Source: GCA-2717185 sp964474755 (GTDB lineage Bacteria > Pseudomonadota > Alphaproteobacteria > UBA8366 > GCA-2717185). Taken from it: 64,000 bases of DNA. The notes under the pieces are model-generated. The model searched no databases. It saw only the letters and a program-made list of their open reading frames with translations, and was not told the DNA's origin. Position numbers and translations under genes: made by a program. Shown piece after piece: positions 33,254 through 41,642 of the stretch (positions are counted from its first letter, which is position 1; the number at the start of each line of letters is the position of its first letter). The stretch is from the NCBI GenBank assembly GCA_964474755.1, contig CAYYUG010000012.1, positions 3,986 through 67,985 of the forward strand, written 5' to 3'.

Positions 33254-34030
33254 ATGACTATGACAGACGGCCTTACTATCGCGGACAAGACGTTTTCCTC
33301 CCGCCTGTTTATCGGTTCCTCCGGCTATCCGAACCAGCAGGTCATGCTGGATGCAATCACCGCTTCAACGGCCGAAGTCGTGACTGTGGCGATCCGGCGC
33401 ATCAATATCTATGGCGGTGGTGAGAACGTCATCGAATTATTGGCTGACAGTTATCATCTGCTTCCAAATACCGCTGGTTGCTATACAGCCCGCGACGCCG
33501 TTCTTACGGCACAGTTGGCACGCGAGGCGATCGGTACTGACTGGATCAAGCTTGAGGTTATTGGGGACGAGGAAACGCTTTTTCCGGATGTCGAACATCT
33601 ACTGGATGCAGCTGAGCAATTAGTTAAGGACGGATTTATTGTTCTGCCCTATTGCAACGATGATCCTATTACTTGCCGTAAGCTCGCTGATATCGGCTGC
33701 GCAGCTGTGATGCCGCTGGGCGCACCGATCGGTTCCGGCATGGGGCTTCGCAACCCCTACAATATCGAGATCATACGTGATCAGGTTTCGATACCGGTGA
33801 TTGTTGATGCGGGCATCGGGACGGCATCCGACGCTGCGATCGCGTTGGAACTCGGCTGCGACGGCATCCTTCTCAACACGGCGATCGCCAAGGCGCATGA
33901 CCCGGTTAAGATGGCGACTGCGATGGGCAAGGGGGTGCAGGCTGGCCGGCTGGCCTTCGAAGCGGGCCGTATACCGCGCAAACTTTACGCGGAAGCATCA
34001 AGTCCAGAGGCGGGAATTGTCCGGGCTTAA
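33254..34030 (+). CDS. thiG: Thiazole synthase ThiG
   Basis: About 258 residues from ATG 33254; GTG 33251 and ATG 33260 are alternatives, the spacing to the AGATTAGAG ribosome site being similar. ThiG is a TIM-barrel enzyme that condenses deoxyxylulose phosphate, dehydroglycine and ThiS-thiocarboxylate. Family blocks include SRLFIGSSGYPN, VTVAIRRINIYG, LLPNTAGCYTARDA, the Schiff-base lysine in WIKLEVIGDE (about K98), PLGAPIGSGMGLRNP and the phosphate site VIVDAGIGTASDAA. It ends the operon; thiC, thiD and thiE are missing. Confidence 0.96.
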   Translation: MTMTDGLTIADKTFSSRLFIGSSGYPNQQVMLDAITASTAEVVTVAIRRINIYGGGENVIELLADSYHLLPNTAGCYTARDAVLTAQLAREAIGTDWIKLEVIGDEETLFPDVEHLLDAAEQLVKDGFIVLPYCNDDPITCRKLADIGCAAVMPLGAPIGSGMGLRNPYNIEIIRDQVSIPVIVDAGIGTASDAAIALELGCDGILLNTAIAKAHDPVKMATAMGKGVQAGRLAFEAGRIPRKLYAEASSPEAGIVRA

Positions 34031-34160
34031 AGCGTCAAACGCCACCTGTTCCATGCAGAATCCATTCGAGGAAGGCCGCCCTTTCCATCGAATTCAAAAG
34101 GTCTTTCGGCTTTGTGAACTTGGGTCTGTTGTTCGGTTGTGAGCAAAGGAGACAAGTAAG

Positions 34161-34594
34161 GTGCTGCCCATTCAAGCGGTTTTCAGCCTGTAAAAAAATG
34201 GGTAAGCAGAAGCCTTTATGACGCCTGTGATCAACTGTCCGACACGGAATACTTCACCATGCGATCCACCTATTTTGGATCGACCCAGGCGCACTCAATC
34301 ATATTATGGCTGATGGCACGGTTTGGACGTCGGGTTTGCGAGGGGTATCACCGGCGATCGCGTTAAAAGCGGCGATGTATGCCGAAATTATTGTCTATGG
34401 TTGGTTTGGCAGAGGCCGGTATGGAAGACGATGTTACCTATAAGACGACGAATGGCGATCCGTTTACAGTGGCGCACTCGGTGAACCTGCAGCACTTTTT
34501 CAACCATCATGCCCTCCATCATTGTCAGGCACATAATCATTTGAGCCAGACTGGCATCGAGCCACCTGTCCTAGATTTTCTTTACTGCATTTGA
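34161..34594 (+). pseudogene. Decayed DinB family protein gene
   Basis: No intact gene lies here, but three frames read in turn give a DinB-like protein. The AAGGAG ribosome site is intact before GTG 34161. From about 34199 one frame gives WVSRSLYDACDQLSDTEYFT and then STYFGSTQAH; a shift at about 34297 gives NHIMADGTVW and SPAIALKAAMYAE; a second shift gives VTYKTTNGDPFTV and the DinB C-terminal block FNHHALHHCQAHN, SQTGIEPPVLDFLY, up to the stop at 34592-34594. A TAA also interrupts the start region. DinB proteins are four-helix-bundle metal proteins. It follows thiG by about 130 bases and is probably non-functional. Confidence 0.75.
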
Positions 34595-34651
34595 GATTGA
34601 ACCGACGAAAACAGTTGCGCGAGGACACCAGGCGCGCCTATTGGGCAGGGT

Positions 34652-35836
34652 ATGGTAATGCAGCGTGATAAGATGAAGCTGTCCGACTTTTCTGTCGGGA
34701 CACGGCTGTCGCTGTTCTACATCTTATTCTTCATCAATGCTGGCATTTACATGCCGTTCTGGCCGGTCTGGTTGGAAAGTCGTGGCATGGGACCGGTCGA
34801 GATCGGGTTGCTGTTCGCCATCGGACGTTTCGCGCGGGTCATTTCGAGTCCCTTAATCGCCTACGGCGCGGACCGGCTGGGCACTCGGAGGGCACCGTTG
34901 CTGCTACTGACGGGCTGTACGACGGCTATATTTCTTCTTTACCACTATTGCGAATCCGTGTGGCAGTTTGCTGCTGTCGCTGCTGCAGTTGGCGTGGCGT
35001 GGGGCACGGTTATGCCGTTGGGCGACAGCCTGGCCATCGTCAACTCGCAGACGCGTGAGATCGATTACGGACGGGTACGGCTTTGGGGGTCGATGAGCTT
35101 CATCCTTGCGGCCTTAGGTGGCGGTAAAATGCTCGAATCCGCTCCTGAAGCAGCGATTTTTTGGGTATTGATCGCGAGCTTCGTAGCGCTCTTCATCGCT
35201 TGCGGTCTGCTGCCGGATACGCGGGTAGAGACGGAACCAATACGTCTGGTTGGAATTTGGCGTCTGTTCGCCAATCCGCTATTCGCCCTTTTCATGATCA
35301 GCAGCGCGCTACTGCAGACCAGTCATCTTGTTGTTTATAACTACGGTACGCTGCACTGGCGTTCGGCGGGTGTGAGCGACGGTATCATCGGCATGCTGTG
35401 GGCAACCGGCGTGATCGCAGAGGTGCTCCTCTTCGCGATCGGCGCCCGGTTCGTTGATCGTCTTGGACCGGGCCGACTGTTTCTAATGGCGGCATCCGCC
35501 GGTGTCCTGCGCTGGACAGTGCTGGCATTCAGCACAGCTTTGCCGGTTCTATTCGTCGTGCAAACCCTGCACGCTTTCACTTTCGGGGCAGCGCATCTCG
35601 CGGCGATGGCATTCATCAGTCGTGCCATTCCAGCGCATCTGTCAGCCACCGCGCAGAGCTTGCACGGTTCCGTTGCGCTCAGCGTCGCCGCCGGCGTCAC
35701 AGCTCCTTTCCTTGGGTATCTTTATGAAGCATTTGGCGGTGGTGCGTTTCACGCCATGACACTGTTTTCGATCGCAGGCGGAGCATGCGCTTTTTTGCTC
35801 ATGCGGCGCTGGGATGGCTGCAAGATTGCATTGTGA
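34652..35836 (+). CDS. Major facilitator superfamily transporter (phenylpropionate transporter-like)
   Basis: A 394-residue, twelve-helix transporter of the MFS_1_like/HcaT subgroup. The opening LSLFYILFFINAGIYMPFWPVWLESRGMGPVEIGLL and the GADRLGTRR loop (motif A) fit that subgroup, as does GRVRLWGSMSFILAALGGG after helix 4. ATG 34652 has GGGCAGGG upstream; ATG 34673 is an alternative. It may import an aromatic acid or export a nucleoside or sugar-like compound. It ends 4 bases from the convergent NlpC/P60 gene and stands alone transcriptionally. Confidence 0.9.
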   Translation: MVMQRDKMKLSDFSVGTRLSLFYILFFINAGIYMPFWPVWLESRGMGPVEIGLLFAIGRFARVISSPLIAYGADRLGTRRAPLLLLTGCTTAIFLLYHYCESVWQFAAVAAAVGVAWGTVMPLGDSLAIVNSQTREIDYGRVRLWGSMSFILAALGGGKMLESAPEAAIFWVLIASFVALFIACGLLPDTRVETEPIRLVGIWRLFANPLFALFMISSALLQTSHLVVYNYGTLHWRSAGVSDGIIGMLWATGVIAEVLLFAIGARFVDRLGPGRLFLMAASAGVLRWTVLAFSTALPVLFVVQTLHAFTFGAAHLAAMAFISRAIPAHLSATAQSLHGSVALSVAAGVTAPFLGYLYEAFGGGAFHAMTLFSIAGGACAFLLMRRWDGCKIAL

Positions 35837-35839
35837 CCG

Positions 35840-36700
35840 TCATGGCAATACCGGGCGGCGGACGGAGCGGATCGTGTCACCGGTGGCGTCTTCGATAGAG
35901 GTCGCGACGTCGCGCAGAGGGACGATGGCGACCATCATGTCCGTCGCGTTGGCGTGGATAAACCGGTCGGCGTCAATCCAAATTCCCACATGGCCCGGCC
36001 AGTAGACGAGATCGCCGCGCTCGAAAATGTCTTCGTCACCTCTGAACTCGACCGGATTGCCGATGGCGTTCTCCTGCATGCCGGTGTCTCGAGGCACGGA
36101 GAGGCCACACCGAGCGAGCGACAGTTGGACGAGCGCCGAGCAGTCGAGACCGATGCTGGATTTGCCACCCCAAAGGTAGGGTGTGCCGAGGAAACGATGT
36201 GCGACCGTGACGAGATCGGTCTCGAAATCTCTAGCAGACACCAAATGACGGGCATAGACCCAGCCACCACCTGCCAGCGCGCAATAGCCGTTCATTTTTT
36301 CCAGTATGGTTACGGTGGCGGTCATGCTGAGCACGGTTCGGGGCGGCGTCTTGAGATCTGGTTCCTTAAATAAGTAACTGCGAAGGACGTTGAGTGTGTG
36401 TGTCGGAGCGGCTGGAGTATCGCCAAGCATGTCGGACGGCGTGTAGCCCACATAGCCGTCAGTCATGGACTGCAGCCACGACCAACCTTCCTTGTCCTCG
36501 TATATTTCGACGCGTTCGCCGAACTGCAGTTCCGTGTCTAGCGGGGCATTGTCTCGTGGCTCGCGGCGAAGGGGGGCGTTGCCCACTATTACGGCCTTCG
36601 CGACGGGTGGTACGAATTTAGCCGCGGTGACGCGTCCTTGCAGGTAGGCTGCCGCAATATCGGCACGGTAGGGGTTAGTTCTGGGGTCGATATCCGTCAT
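35840..36700 (-). CDS. NlpC/P60 family cysteine peptidase with bacterial SH3 domains
   Basis: About 286 residues from ATG 36700, where the family-type start DIDPRTNPYRADIAAAYL begins; the frame is open to 36766. Residues about 45-165 form SH3-like modules (APLRREPRDNAPLDTELQFGE, then WSWLQSMTDGYVGY). The C-terminal C40 peptidase domain has the catalytic Cys in LDCSALVQLSLARCG, the His in PGHVGIWID and a third polar position in FIHANA. Such enzymes hydrolyse gamma-D-glutamyl to diamino acid bonds in murein peptides. No signal peptide is seen, so it may recycle murein peptides in the cytoplasm. Confidence 0.9.
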   Translation of the reverse strand: MTDIDPRTNPYRADIAAAYLQGRVTAAKFVPPVAKAVIVGNAPLRREPRDNAPLDTELQFGERVEIYEDKEGWSWLQSMTDGYVGYTPSDMLGDTPAAPTHTLNVLRSYLFKEPDLKTPPRTVLSMTATVTILEKMNGYCALAGGGWVYARHLVSARDFETDLVTVAHRFLGTPYLWGGKSSIGLDCSALVQLSLARCGLSVPRDTGMQENAIGNPVEFRGDEDIFERGDLVYWPGHVGIWIDADRFIHANATDMMVAIVPLRDVATSIEDATGDTIRSVRRPVLP

Positions 36701-36821
36701 GACAGCCGGGATAATCCGCTTTTTTGCTACTGTCAATCGAGCTGGTCCGTCGCATTCTCGAACCAAGCGTGATAAAGGTCTCGCCTTGCACTAGAGCCAA
36801 CATTGCGAAAAGGAAAATACC

Positions 36822-38483
36822 ATGCGTACCGGAGGTCAGGTTCTTGCTGACCAATTAAAAATCCATGACGTCGATACAGCGTTCTGCGTGCCGGGTGAGA
36901 GCTATCTCGCCCTGATTGATGCTCTGCACGACGCGTCGAACGAGATCAAGGTGATCAGCTGCCGTCAGGAAGGCGGAGCGACAAACATGGCCGAGGCCTT
37001 CGGCAAGCTCACGGGCAAGCCCGGGATCGCCATGGTCACCCGCGCGCCGGGCGCCTGTAATGGATCGATTGGCGTGCATACGGCGATGCAGGATTCCACG
37101 CCGATGGTTATCCTGATCGGGCAGGTCGCCCGCGATCAGGAATATCGCGAAGCGTTCCAGGAAATCGATTACCGGCAGTTCTACGGTGCGTTATGCAAAT
37201 GGGTTGGGCAAATCGAGCGCGCTGAACGGATCCCGGAAATGGTTAGCAAAGCCTTTTATCATGCGATGTCCGGACGCCCGGGTCCTGTAGCCCTCGCGTT
37301 GCCGGAAGATATGTTGCGCGAGCTCACCGATGTGGGTGATGCGGAACGCTACAAGACGGTGCGTCCCGGTGTTGAACCCGCTGATGTTGAGAAGATGCAG
37401 GCGATGATCGCATCGGCGGAGCGGCCTCTCGTAATCGTAGGTGGTGGGGGTTGGACCGAAGCTGCCTGCGCTGACATCACCGATTATACGACCGCGAACG
37501 AGCTGCCGGTGGCTGCTTCTTTCCGTTGCCAGGATATAATCGACAACAATCGCGACTGCTATGTCGGTGAGTTGGGGACTAGTGTGAACCCTGCGCTTGC
37601 CGAGCGGGTGAAGGAGGCAGACCTTTTGCTGGTTGTCGGTGCCCGACTAGGGGAAATGACAACCTCCGGCTACTCCTTGATATCAGCGCCGCGTCCGAAG
37701 CAGAAGCTGATCCATATCTATTCTGATCCAGACGAGTTGGGACGCGTCTACCAGCCCGACCTTCCCATTGCAGCTGCCGTCGATCGGTTTGCAGCCGCAG
37801 CGAAGGCAGCTTTGCCAATAGCATCGGGTAATTGGCGCGAGTGGGCTACGGCAGCGCGGCAGGATTACCTCGCCAATTTAAAGGAGTGTACAGCACTTCC
37901 GGGCGAGGTTGATATGGTTCAGGTGATAGCAGAAATCCAAGAACGGGTAGGCGATGATGCCATTATCGCATCGGACGCCGGAAATTTTTCTGGATGGGCG
38001 CAACGCTTCTTCCGTTATTCAAAATATCCATCGCAAATCGCGCCGACTAGCGGTGCGATGGGTTATTGCGTGCCCGCCGCCATTGCTGCCCGGCTAGCGA
38101 ATCCGAACCGGCCCGTAATTGGTTTTGTTGGCGATGGTGGCTTTATGATGTCCGGACAAGAGTTCGCGACGGCCGTCCATTATGGCATCGATCCAATCCT
38201 GATCGTCGTCAACAACAACATGTACGGTACGATTAGAATGCATCAGGAGCGGGATTACCCAGATCGGACTATTGCTACCGGGCTAACAAATCCAGATTTC
38301 GTGAAATGGGCCGAAAGTTTCGGTGCCTTCGGTGCTTTGGTAGAGCGGACAGAGGACTTTGTGCCTGCATTTGAAGCTGCAATCGCTGCGGGACGGATTT
38401 CGCTCATAGAAATACGTCTTGATCCCGAAGTAATCACGACGCGGACGACCTTGTCGGCGATCCGGCGCGCTGCCGGTGTGTAG
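36822..38483 (+). CDS. Thiamine pyrophosphate-dependent enzyme, acetolactate synthase large-subunit-like
   Basis: The 553-residue protein has all three ThDP-enzyme domains. The catalytic glutamate is in SCRQEGGATNMAEA (about E51), the central domain contains VIVGGGGW, and the cofactor motif GDGGFMMSGQEF ending in NNNMYGT is near residues 440-468. AAAAGGAAA precedes the ATG. No small regulatory subunit (ilvN) is next to it, and a TRAP solute receptor gene follows 230-250 bases later, so a decarboxylating or lyase role on an imported keto acid is more likely than valine synthesis. The exact reaction is unknown. A small hairpin lies after its stop. Confidence 0.92.
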   Translation: MRTGGQVLADQLKIHDVDTAFCVPGESYLALIDALHDASNEIKVISCRQEGGATNMAEAFGKLTGKPGIAMVTRAPGACNGSIGVHTAMQDSTPMVILIGQVARDQEYREAFQEIDYRQFYGALCKWVGQIERAERIPEMVSKAFYHAMSGRPGPVALALPEDMLRELTDVGDAERYKTVRPGVEPADVEKMQAMIASAERPLVIVGGGGWTEAACADITDYTTANELPVAASFRCQDIIDNNRDCYVGELGTSVNPALAERVKEADLLLVVGARLGEMTTSGYSLISAPRPKQKLIHIYSDPDELGRVYQPDLPIAAAVDRFAAAAKAALPIASGNWREWATAARQDYLANLKECTALPGEVDMVQVIAEIQERVGDDAIIASDAGNFSGWAQRFFRYSKYPSQIAPTSGAMGYCVPAAIAARLANPNRPVIGFVGDGGFMMSGQEFATAVHYGIDPILIVVNNNMYGTIRMHQERDYPDRTIATGLTNPDFVKWAESFGAFGALVERTEDFVPAFEAAIAAGRISLIEIRLDPEVITTRTTLSAIRRAAGV

Positions 38484-38522
38484 CGTGGTTGGTAGACAGG
38501 TTGGAAGAAATTCTTTAGAGAG

Positions 38523-38539
38523 GCACCTTTGTTAGGTGC
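38523..38539 (+). terminator. Short hairpin after the ThDP enzyme gene
   Basis: GCACCT (38523-38528) and AGGTGC (38534-38539) form a perfect 6-bp stem with a 5-base loop, 40 bases after the stop. It is followed by AAAACATATTTT, not a run of T, so termination would be weak; it could instead be a processing or regulatory hairpin. Confidence 0.3.
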
Positions 38540-38730
38540 AAAACATATTTTAGCGACGAATTTAAAGCGATTTGCTGTGCTTGGCGCATGGGGTTAAAGT
38601 GCGCACTACTAACGAGGACAGAAAGAAGATTGTCCTTATAGTTCCGTTTGTGCGATGCCATTGCGATTGCAATGATAACCTGTAAAAGGAACTGAACAGA
38701 GAGACACGGTTCATGGGAGGACCAAGAATC

Positions 38731-39822
38731 ATGAGAAGAACGACGAAGTATTTAACGACGACGGTTGCGGCTGGTGCTTTTGCGCTTTCGCTTGGTGTTT
38801 CCGCGCCGATTAGCCCTGCGGAAGCGCAGATGGTGGAAGGCCCGAAGGTGACCTGGCGAGTTTCGCTTTGGGGCAAGCGCCGTGCGTTTACGGAAAGCTT
38901 GGAGTTCATTAACAAGACGGTGAAAGAGCGCACCGGCGGCAAGTTCGATTTCAAACTCTATTACGGCGAGCAACTGTCGAAGAGTAAGGAAAATCTGGAC
39001 AGTATCGCTGTTGGCGCGGTTGATGCGGCGCTGGTTTGCCAGTCCTACCATCCGGGTAAGCTTCCCGCGGCGAACGTGCTGGATATGCCGTTCCTGCCGA
39101 TCACGAACTTCGACGTACAGTATGAAGTATCGAAGACAATTTTCGATCATCCTGCGGTGAAGAAGGACTTCGCGAAGTGGAAGGCGATCATCTTCGCGAT
39201 CAACGTCCTGCCGCAATACGAATACATGGGTAAGGGCAAGCCGCCTGCCAGACTCGCGGACTTCAAGGGCATGCGTCTTCGTGCATTGGGCGGCATGGGC
39301 CGTTCTGCGAAGAAGATCGGTGCGGTTCCGACGACAATGACGGCGTCCGAGACCTATACCGCGCTGCAGCGCGGCACGGTCGATGCGATCGGCTTCCCGT
39401 ACACCTATACGTTCAGCGCCTATAAGCTGGACGAGATCGCGGATTGGGTCACGGTCAACATGAAGCTCGGCACGGTCAACTGCCCGATCGTAGCCAACAA
39501 GGACTCGTGGGACAGGTTGCCGAAGCAGTACCAGGACCTTCTGAATAGCTTGAAGCGTCCTGCGGTTGAATACCAGTCTGCCGCCTACCAGAAGAAGGAC
39601 ATTGAGAACGTGGCGAAGTGGCAGAAATCGATGAAGATGATCACGATCCCGGAAAATGAAATGGCCGCGTTCCGCAAGCAGGCGGGTAAGCCGATCTGGG
39701 ACGAGTGGGTTGCGGAAAACTCCAAGGCAGTGCCGGAAGCACAGGAACTTCTTGACCTTCTGCTGAAGACTGCAGCGGAAGCTCGTAAGAAGTATCCGAC
39801 AACACGCATCTACGGTAAATAA
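38731..39822 (+). CDS. TRAP transporter substrate-binding protein (DctP family)
   Basis: About 363 residues from ATG 38731, with GGAGG 10 bases upstream; ATG 38713 is also possible. The N terminus is a clear Sec signal peptide (RRTTKYLTTTVAAGAFALSL, cleavage after AEA near residue 33). The mature part has the DctP pattern: LYYGEQLSKSKENLDSIAVGAVDAA, DFKGMRLRALGG with the carboxylate-binding Arg, and ALQRGTVDAIGFPYTY. TRAP receptors bind organic acids in the periplasm. The membrane subunits DctQ and DctM are not encoded nearby. Codon use looks biased toward highly expressed genes, and a strong hairpin follows. Confidence 0.93.
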   Translation: MRRTTKYLTTTVAAGAFALSLGVSAPISPAEAQMVEGPKVTWRVSLWGKRRAFTESLEFINKTVKERTGGKFDFKLYYGEQLSKSKENLDSIAVGAVDAALVCQSYHPGKLPAANVLDMPFLPITNFDVQYEVSKTIFDHPAVKKDFAKWKAIIFAINVLPQYEYMGKGKPPARLADFKGMRLRALGGMGRSAKKIGAVPTTMTASETYTALQRGTVDAIGFPYTYTFSAYKLDEIADWVTVNMKLGTVNCPIVANKDSWDRLPKQYQDLLNSLKRPAVEYQSAAYQKKDIENVAKWQKSMKMITIPENEMAAFRKQAGKPIWDEWVAENSKAVPEAQELLDLLLKTAAEARKKYPTTRIYGK

Positions 39823-39873
39823 GCTGAAGAGAGCGATCTTACTTTCGGAATGAATGTTCTGAAAGGTTCGTAG

Positions 39874-39906
39874 ATCGGGGCTCTGCACACTGTGCAGGGC
39901 CCCGAT
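39874..39906 (+). terminator. Strong hairpin after the TRAP receptor gene
   Basis: ATCGGGGCTCTGCACA pairs with TGTGCAGGGCCCCGAT, about 16 base pairs with one G-U, across almost no loop, 52 bases after the stop. There is no following T-run. Such stem-loops commonly end or stabilise messages of abundant periplasmic receptors. Confidence 0.7.
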
Positions 39907-40058
39907 TGCATTGGTCTCCCAAATTGTTTTGTCTATACCGAAGCTTTCCTGGGAGTTGTCTTCGTAAATTATCAGACAATTCCATGAGCCACGACCTCCT
40001 CTTTTAAGTGATTATGCTGCCCGGCCTTTTCTGAGGAACGGTCTGCAAGCAATTTTAA

Positions 40059-40866
40059 TATTGCGAGGCAGATGACATCGATCTGTCTACGGTAGGTGAT
40101 AATTTCATCGACTGGACCGATCCACAGTCGCACTGCTCTGAGGCATGGGGTTTGCTTGCAGCTAGCATACCCTTCCGGATCGCGACATATGACACGAAGT
40201 TTTCGCTGCGCAATCCAGGGATGATGGTGCGCGAGGCGTTGGCCCTCGATCTTATGTCCAAGGTCGTCTCGATGTTGGTCTTGGCATCGTTTTGAAAGTC
40301 GACCTCATTTACGACATTGTGGTCCCACAAAACTACAAGGCTAAGGAGATCGTCTCGCAATTTCGGGAGTATTTAATGATAAGCTTCTCTTAAACGAGAA
40401 AGCCACCTACGAGGGTGAATATTATTGGATCAAGTAATCGATAATAAACCTTCTCCCGGTGCAGCGCCCGCGTCTGCCTATTATTATTGCAACTTTAGGT
40501 CTTAAAATGCTGCAGATCTCCGCGGCATTTGATGTGTATTGGAACAGTCTGAGCTTCCTAGCGAGTTTTACCGGTCAGCTTATGGAAACATAGGCAAGGA
40601 TTTATTGGATTGACGCCATCTGCAAAATACTATGTCGTTAAACAACCAACATGCGGCGTTCTTTCCTGATGTTTGATAACGGTTCGCGCGCTACTGACGG
40701 CGCGATCGACTACTACGAATATTTCAATGGCTTCACGGAATGCGCTGAACAGTTGTTTGAGATGAGTATCACCGAGATTGGGCATTATTTCCCAACTGTT
40801 GATGCGCAACGAGCGGTGTTCGAGAAGATTGCTACGAAAGTCAATCCCCGACTGAAAGCAGGGTAA
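40059..40866 (+). pseudogene. Decayed LLM-class (luciferase-like) flavin-dependent monooxygenase gene
   Basis: Successive pieces in different frames make up one monooxygenase of the luciferase-like class. From about 40071, DIDLSTVGDNFIDW and RNPGMMVREALALDLMSK; from 40262 in another frame, GRLDVGLGIVLKVDL and NYKAKEIVSQFREYL; from 40384 a third, LLLNEKATYEGEYYWIK; then poorly readable sequence; and from 40651, RRSFLMFDNGSRATDGAIDYY to NPRLKAG at the natural C-terminal stop. At least three frameshifts and internal stops rule out a working product. The intact family uses FMNH2 or F420H2 to oxidise small organics. It precedes the haem-oxygenase-fold gene by 50 bases. Confidence 0.8.
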
Positions 40867-40916
40867 CGCCGTTCGGATAAATATTTCCCAACTAAAGTCC
40901 TTCGCAAGGAAACTCC

Positions 40917-41639
40917 ATGAGTAATTCATCAACCGATGTAGTCGCGCGGCTGGATGAAGCAGTCGACGACTTTTGCCATCGCGTGCGGTTCTTCCATGAA
41001 CCTTTATCCGAGGCGCGGGCGCGTATGTTCGTGCGGCAGCATCGGCTCAACACTAGACAACGCAACTCGGTATTAAAGCTGAAAGTGGCGACTAACACGC
41101 CAGACTGGGATCTTCGGCTGGGCATCATTGGCGCCTGTGCAGAGGAAATCATTGCCGATCACCAATTTTTCGATGGAAAGGCGCATTGGCAGGTACTGCA
41201 GGAACTGGGCGAACGGATCGGCATGAATAGCGACGACATCACGGGCGCTGAACCGCTGCCGACGACCAAAGTCTGCTGGTACGCCTGGGATGGTCTGATG
41301 GGCAATCGCCACTGGTTGTTGGGCCTAATCGGAAACACCTGTGCAGAACGCGCCAATGTCCCAGGTTATGGGCCGGCGGGTCTGCGTGAACATGGCTGGT
41401 TCGGCATGGAGCGACTGCGCTGGCAGGATATGTTCGGCCTCGCCGAAGAAGAATTAATCTTTTTTTCCAAGCACGAAGAAGCAGACATCCTTCACTCCGA
41501 TATGGGTTGGAAAACGGTGGCTGAGCGCGCTACTGACATGCATATGGAGGAAGCAGTGGTACAGGCCTGTATCGACAATTTGCAGGTCTGGGAGATCTAT
41601 CTCAACGGCATCGGCGACGGAGCGGATAGGCTGGGGTAG
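40917..41639 (+). CDS. TenA/haem-oxygenase-fold iron-containing redox protein (HDO-like)
   Basis: A 240-residue all-helical protein with AAGGA upstream of the ATG. It resembles the iron-containing redox enzyme/PqqC-TenA group. Candidate diiron ligands are spaced as in haem-oxygenase-like oxidases: EEIIADH (E-x4-H) at about residues 82-88, an AER glutamate near 143 and HEEADILHSD near 188-197. Known members cleave or oxidise fatty acids, amino acids or N-hydroxylated compounds with O2. It is convergent with a cupin dioxygenase 3 bases away and follows a dead monooxygenase gene. The function is unassigned and the metal reading is inference. Confidence 0.75.
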   Translation: MSNSSTDVVARLDEAVDDFCHRVRFFHEPLSEARARMFVRQHRLNTRQRNSVLKLKVATNTPDWDLRLGIIGACAEEIIADHQFFDGKAHWQVLQELGERIGMNSDDITGAEPLPTTKVCWYAWDGLMGNRHWLLGLIGNTCAERANVPGYGPAGLREHGWFGMERLRWQDMFGLAEEELIFFSKHEEADILHSDMGWKTVAERATDMHMEEAVVQACIDNLQVWEIYLNGIGDGADRLG

Positions 41640-41642
41640 GGA

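Noticed and set aside
34379..34594. A 71-residue stand-alone hypothetical gene
   Set aside because: It is the C-terminal piece of the decayed DinB gene, not an independent gene.
36822..38483. Assignment as acetolactate synthase for valine and isoleucine synthesis
   Set aside because: There is no small subunit gene nearby and the context is a solute receptor, so only the broader ThDP enzyme family is supported.
38752..39888. A 378-codon open frame on the minus strand across the TRAP receptor gene
   Set aside because: It is the antisense of a well recognised DctP protein, its composition is rich in Arg, His and Leu as expected of a shadow, and it has no recognisable domain or ribosome site.
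40651..40866. A 71-residue stand-alone hypothetical gene
   Set aside because: It is the C-terminal piece of the decayed luciferase-like monooxygenase gene and begins inside that protein's reading order.
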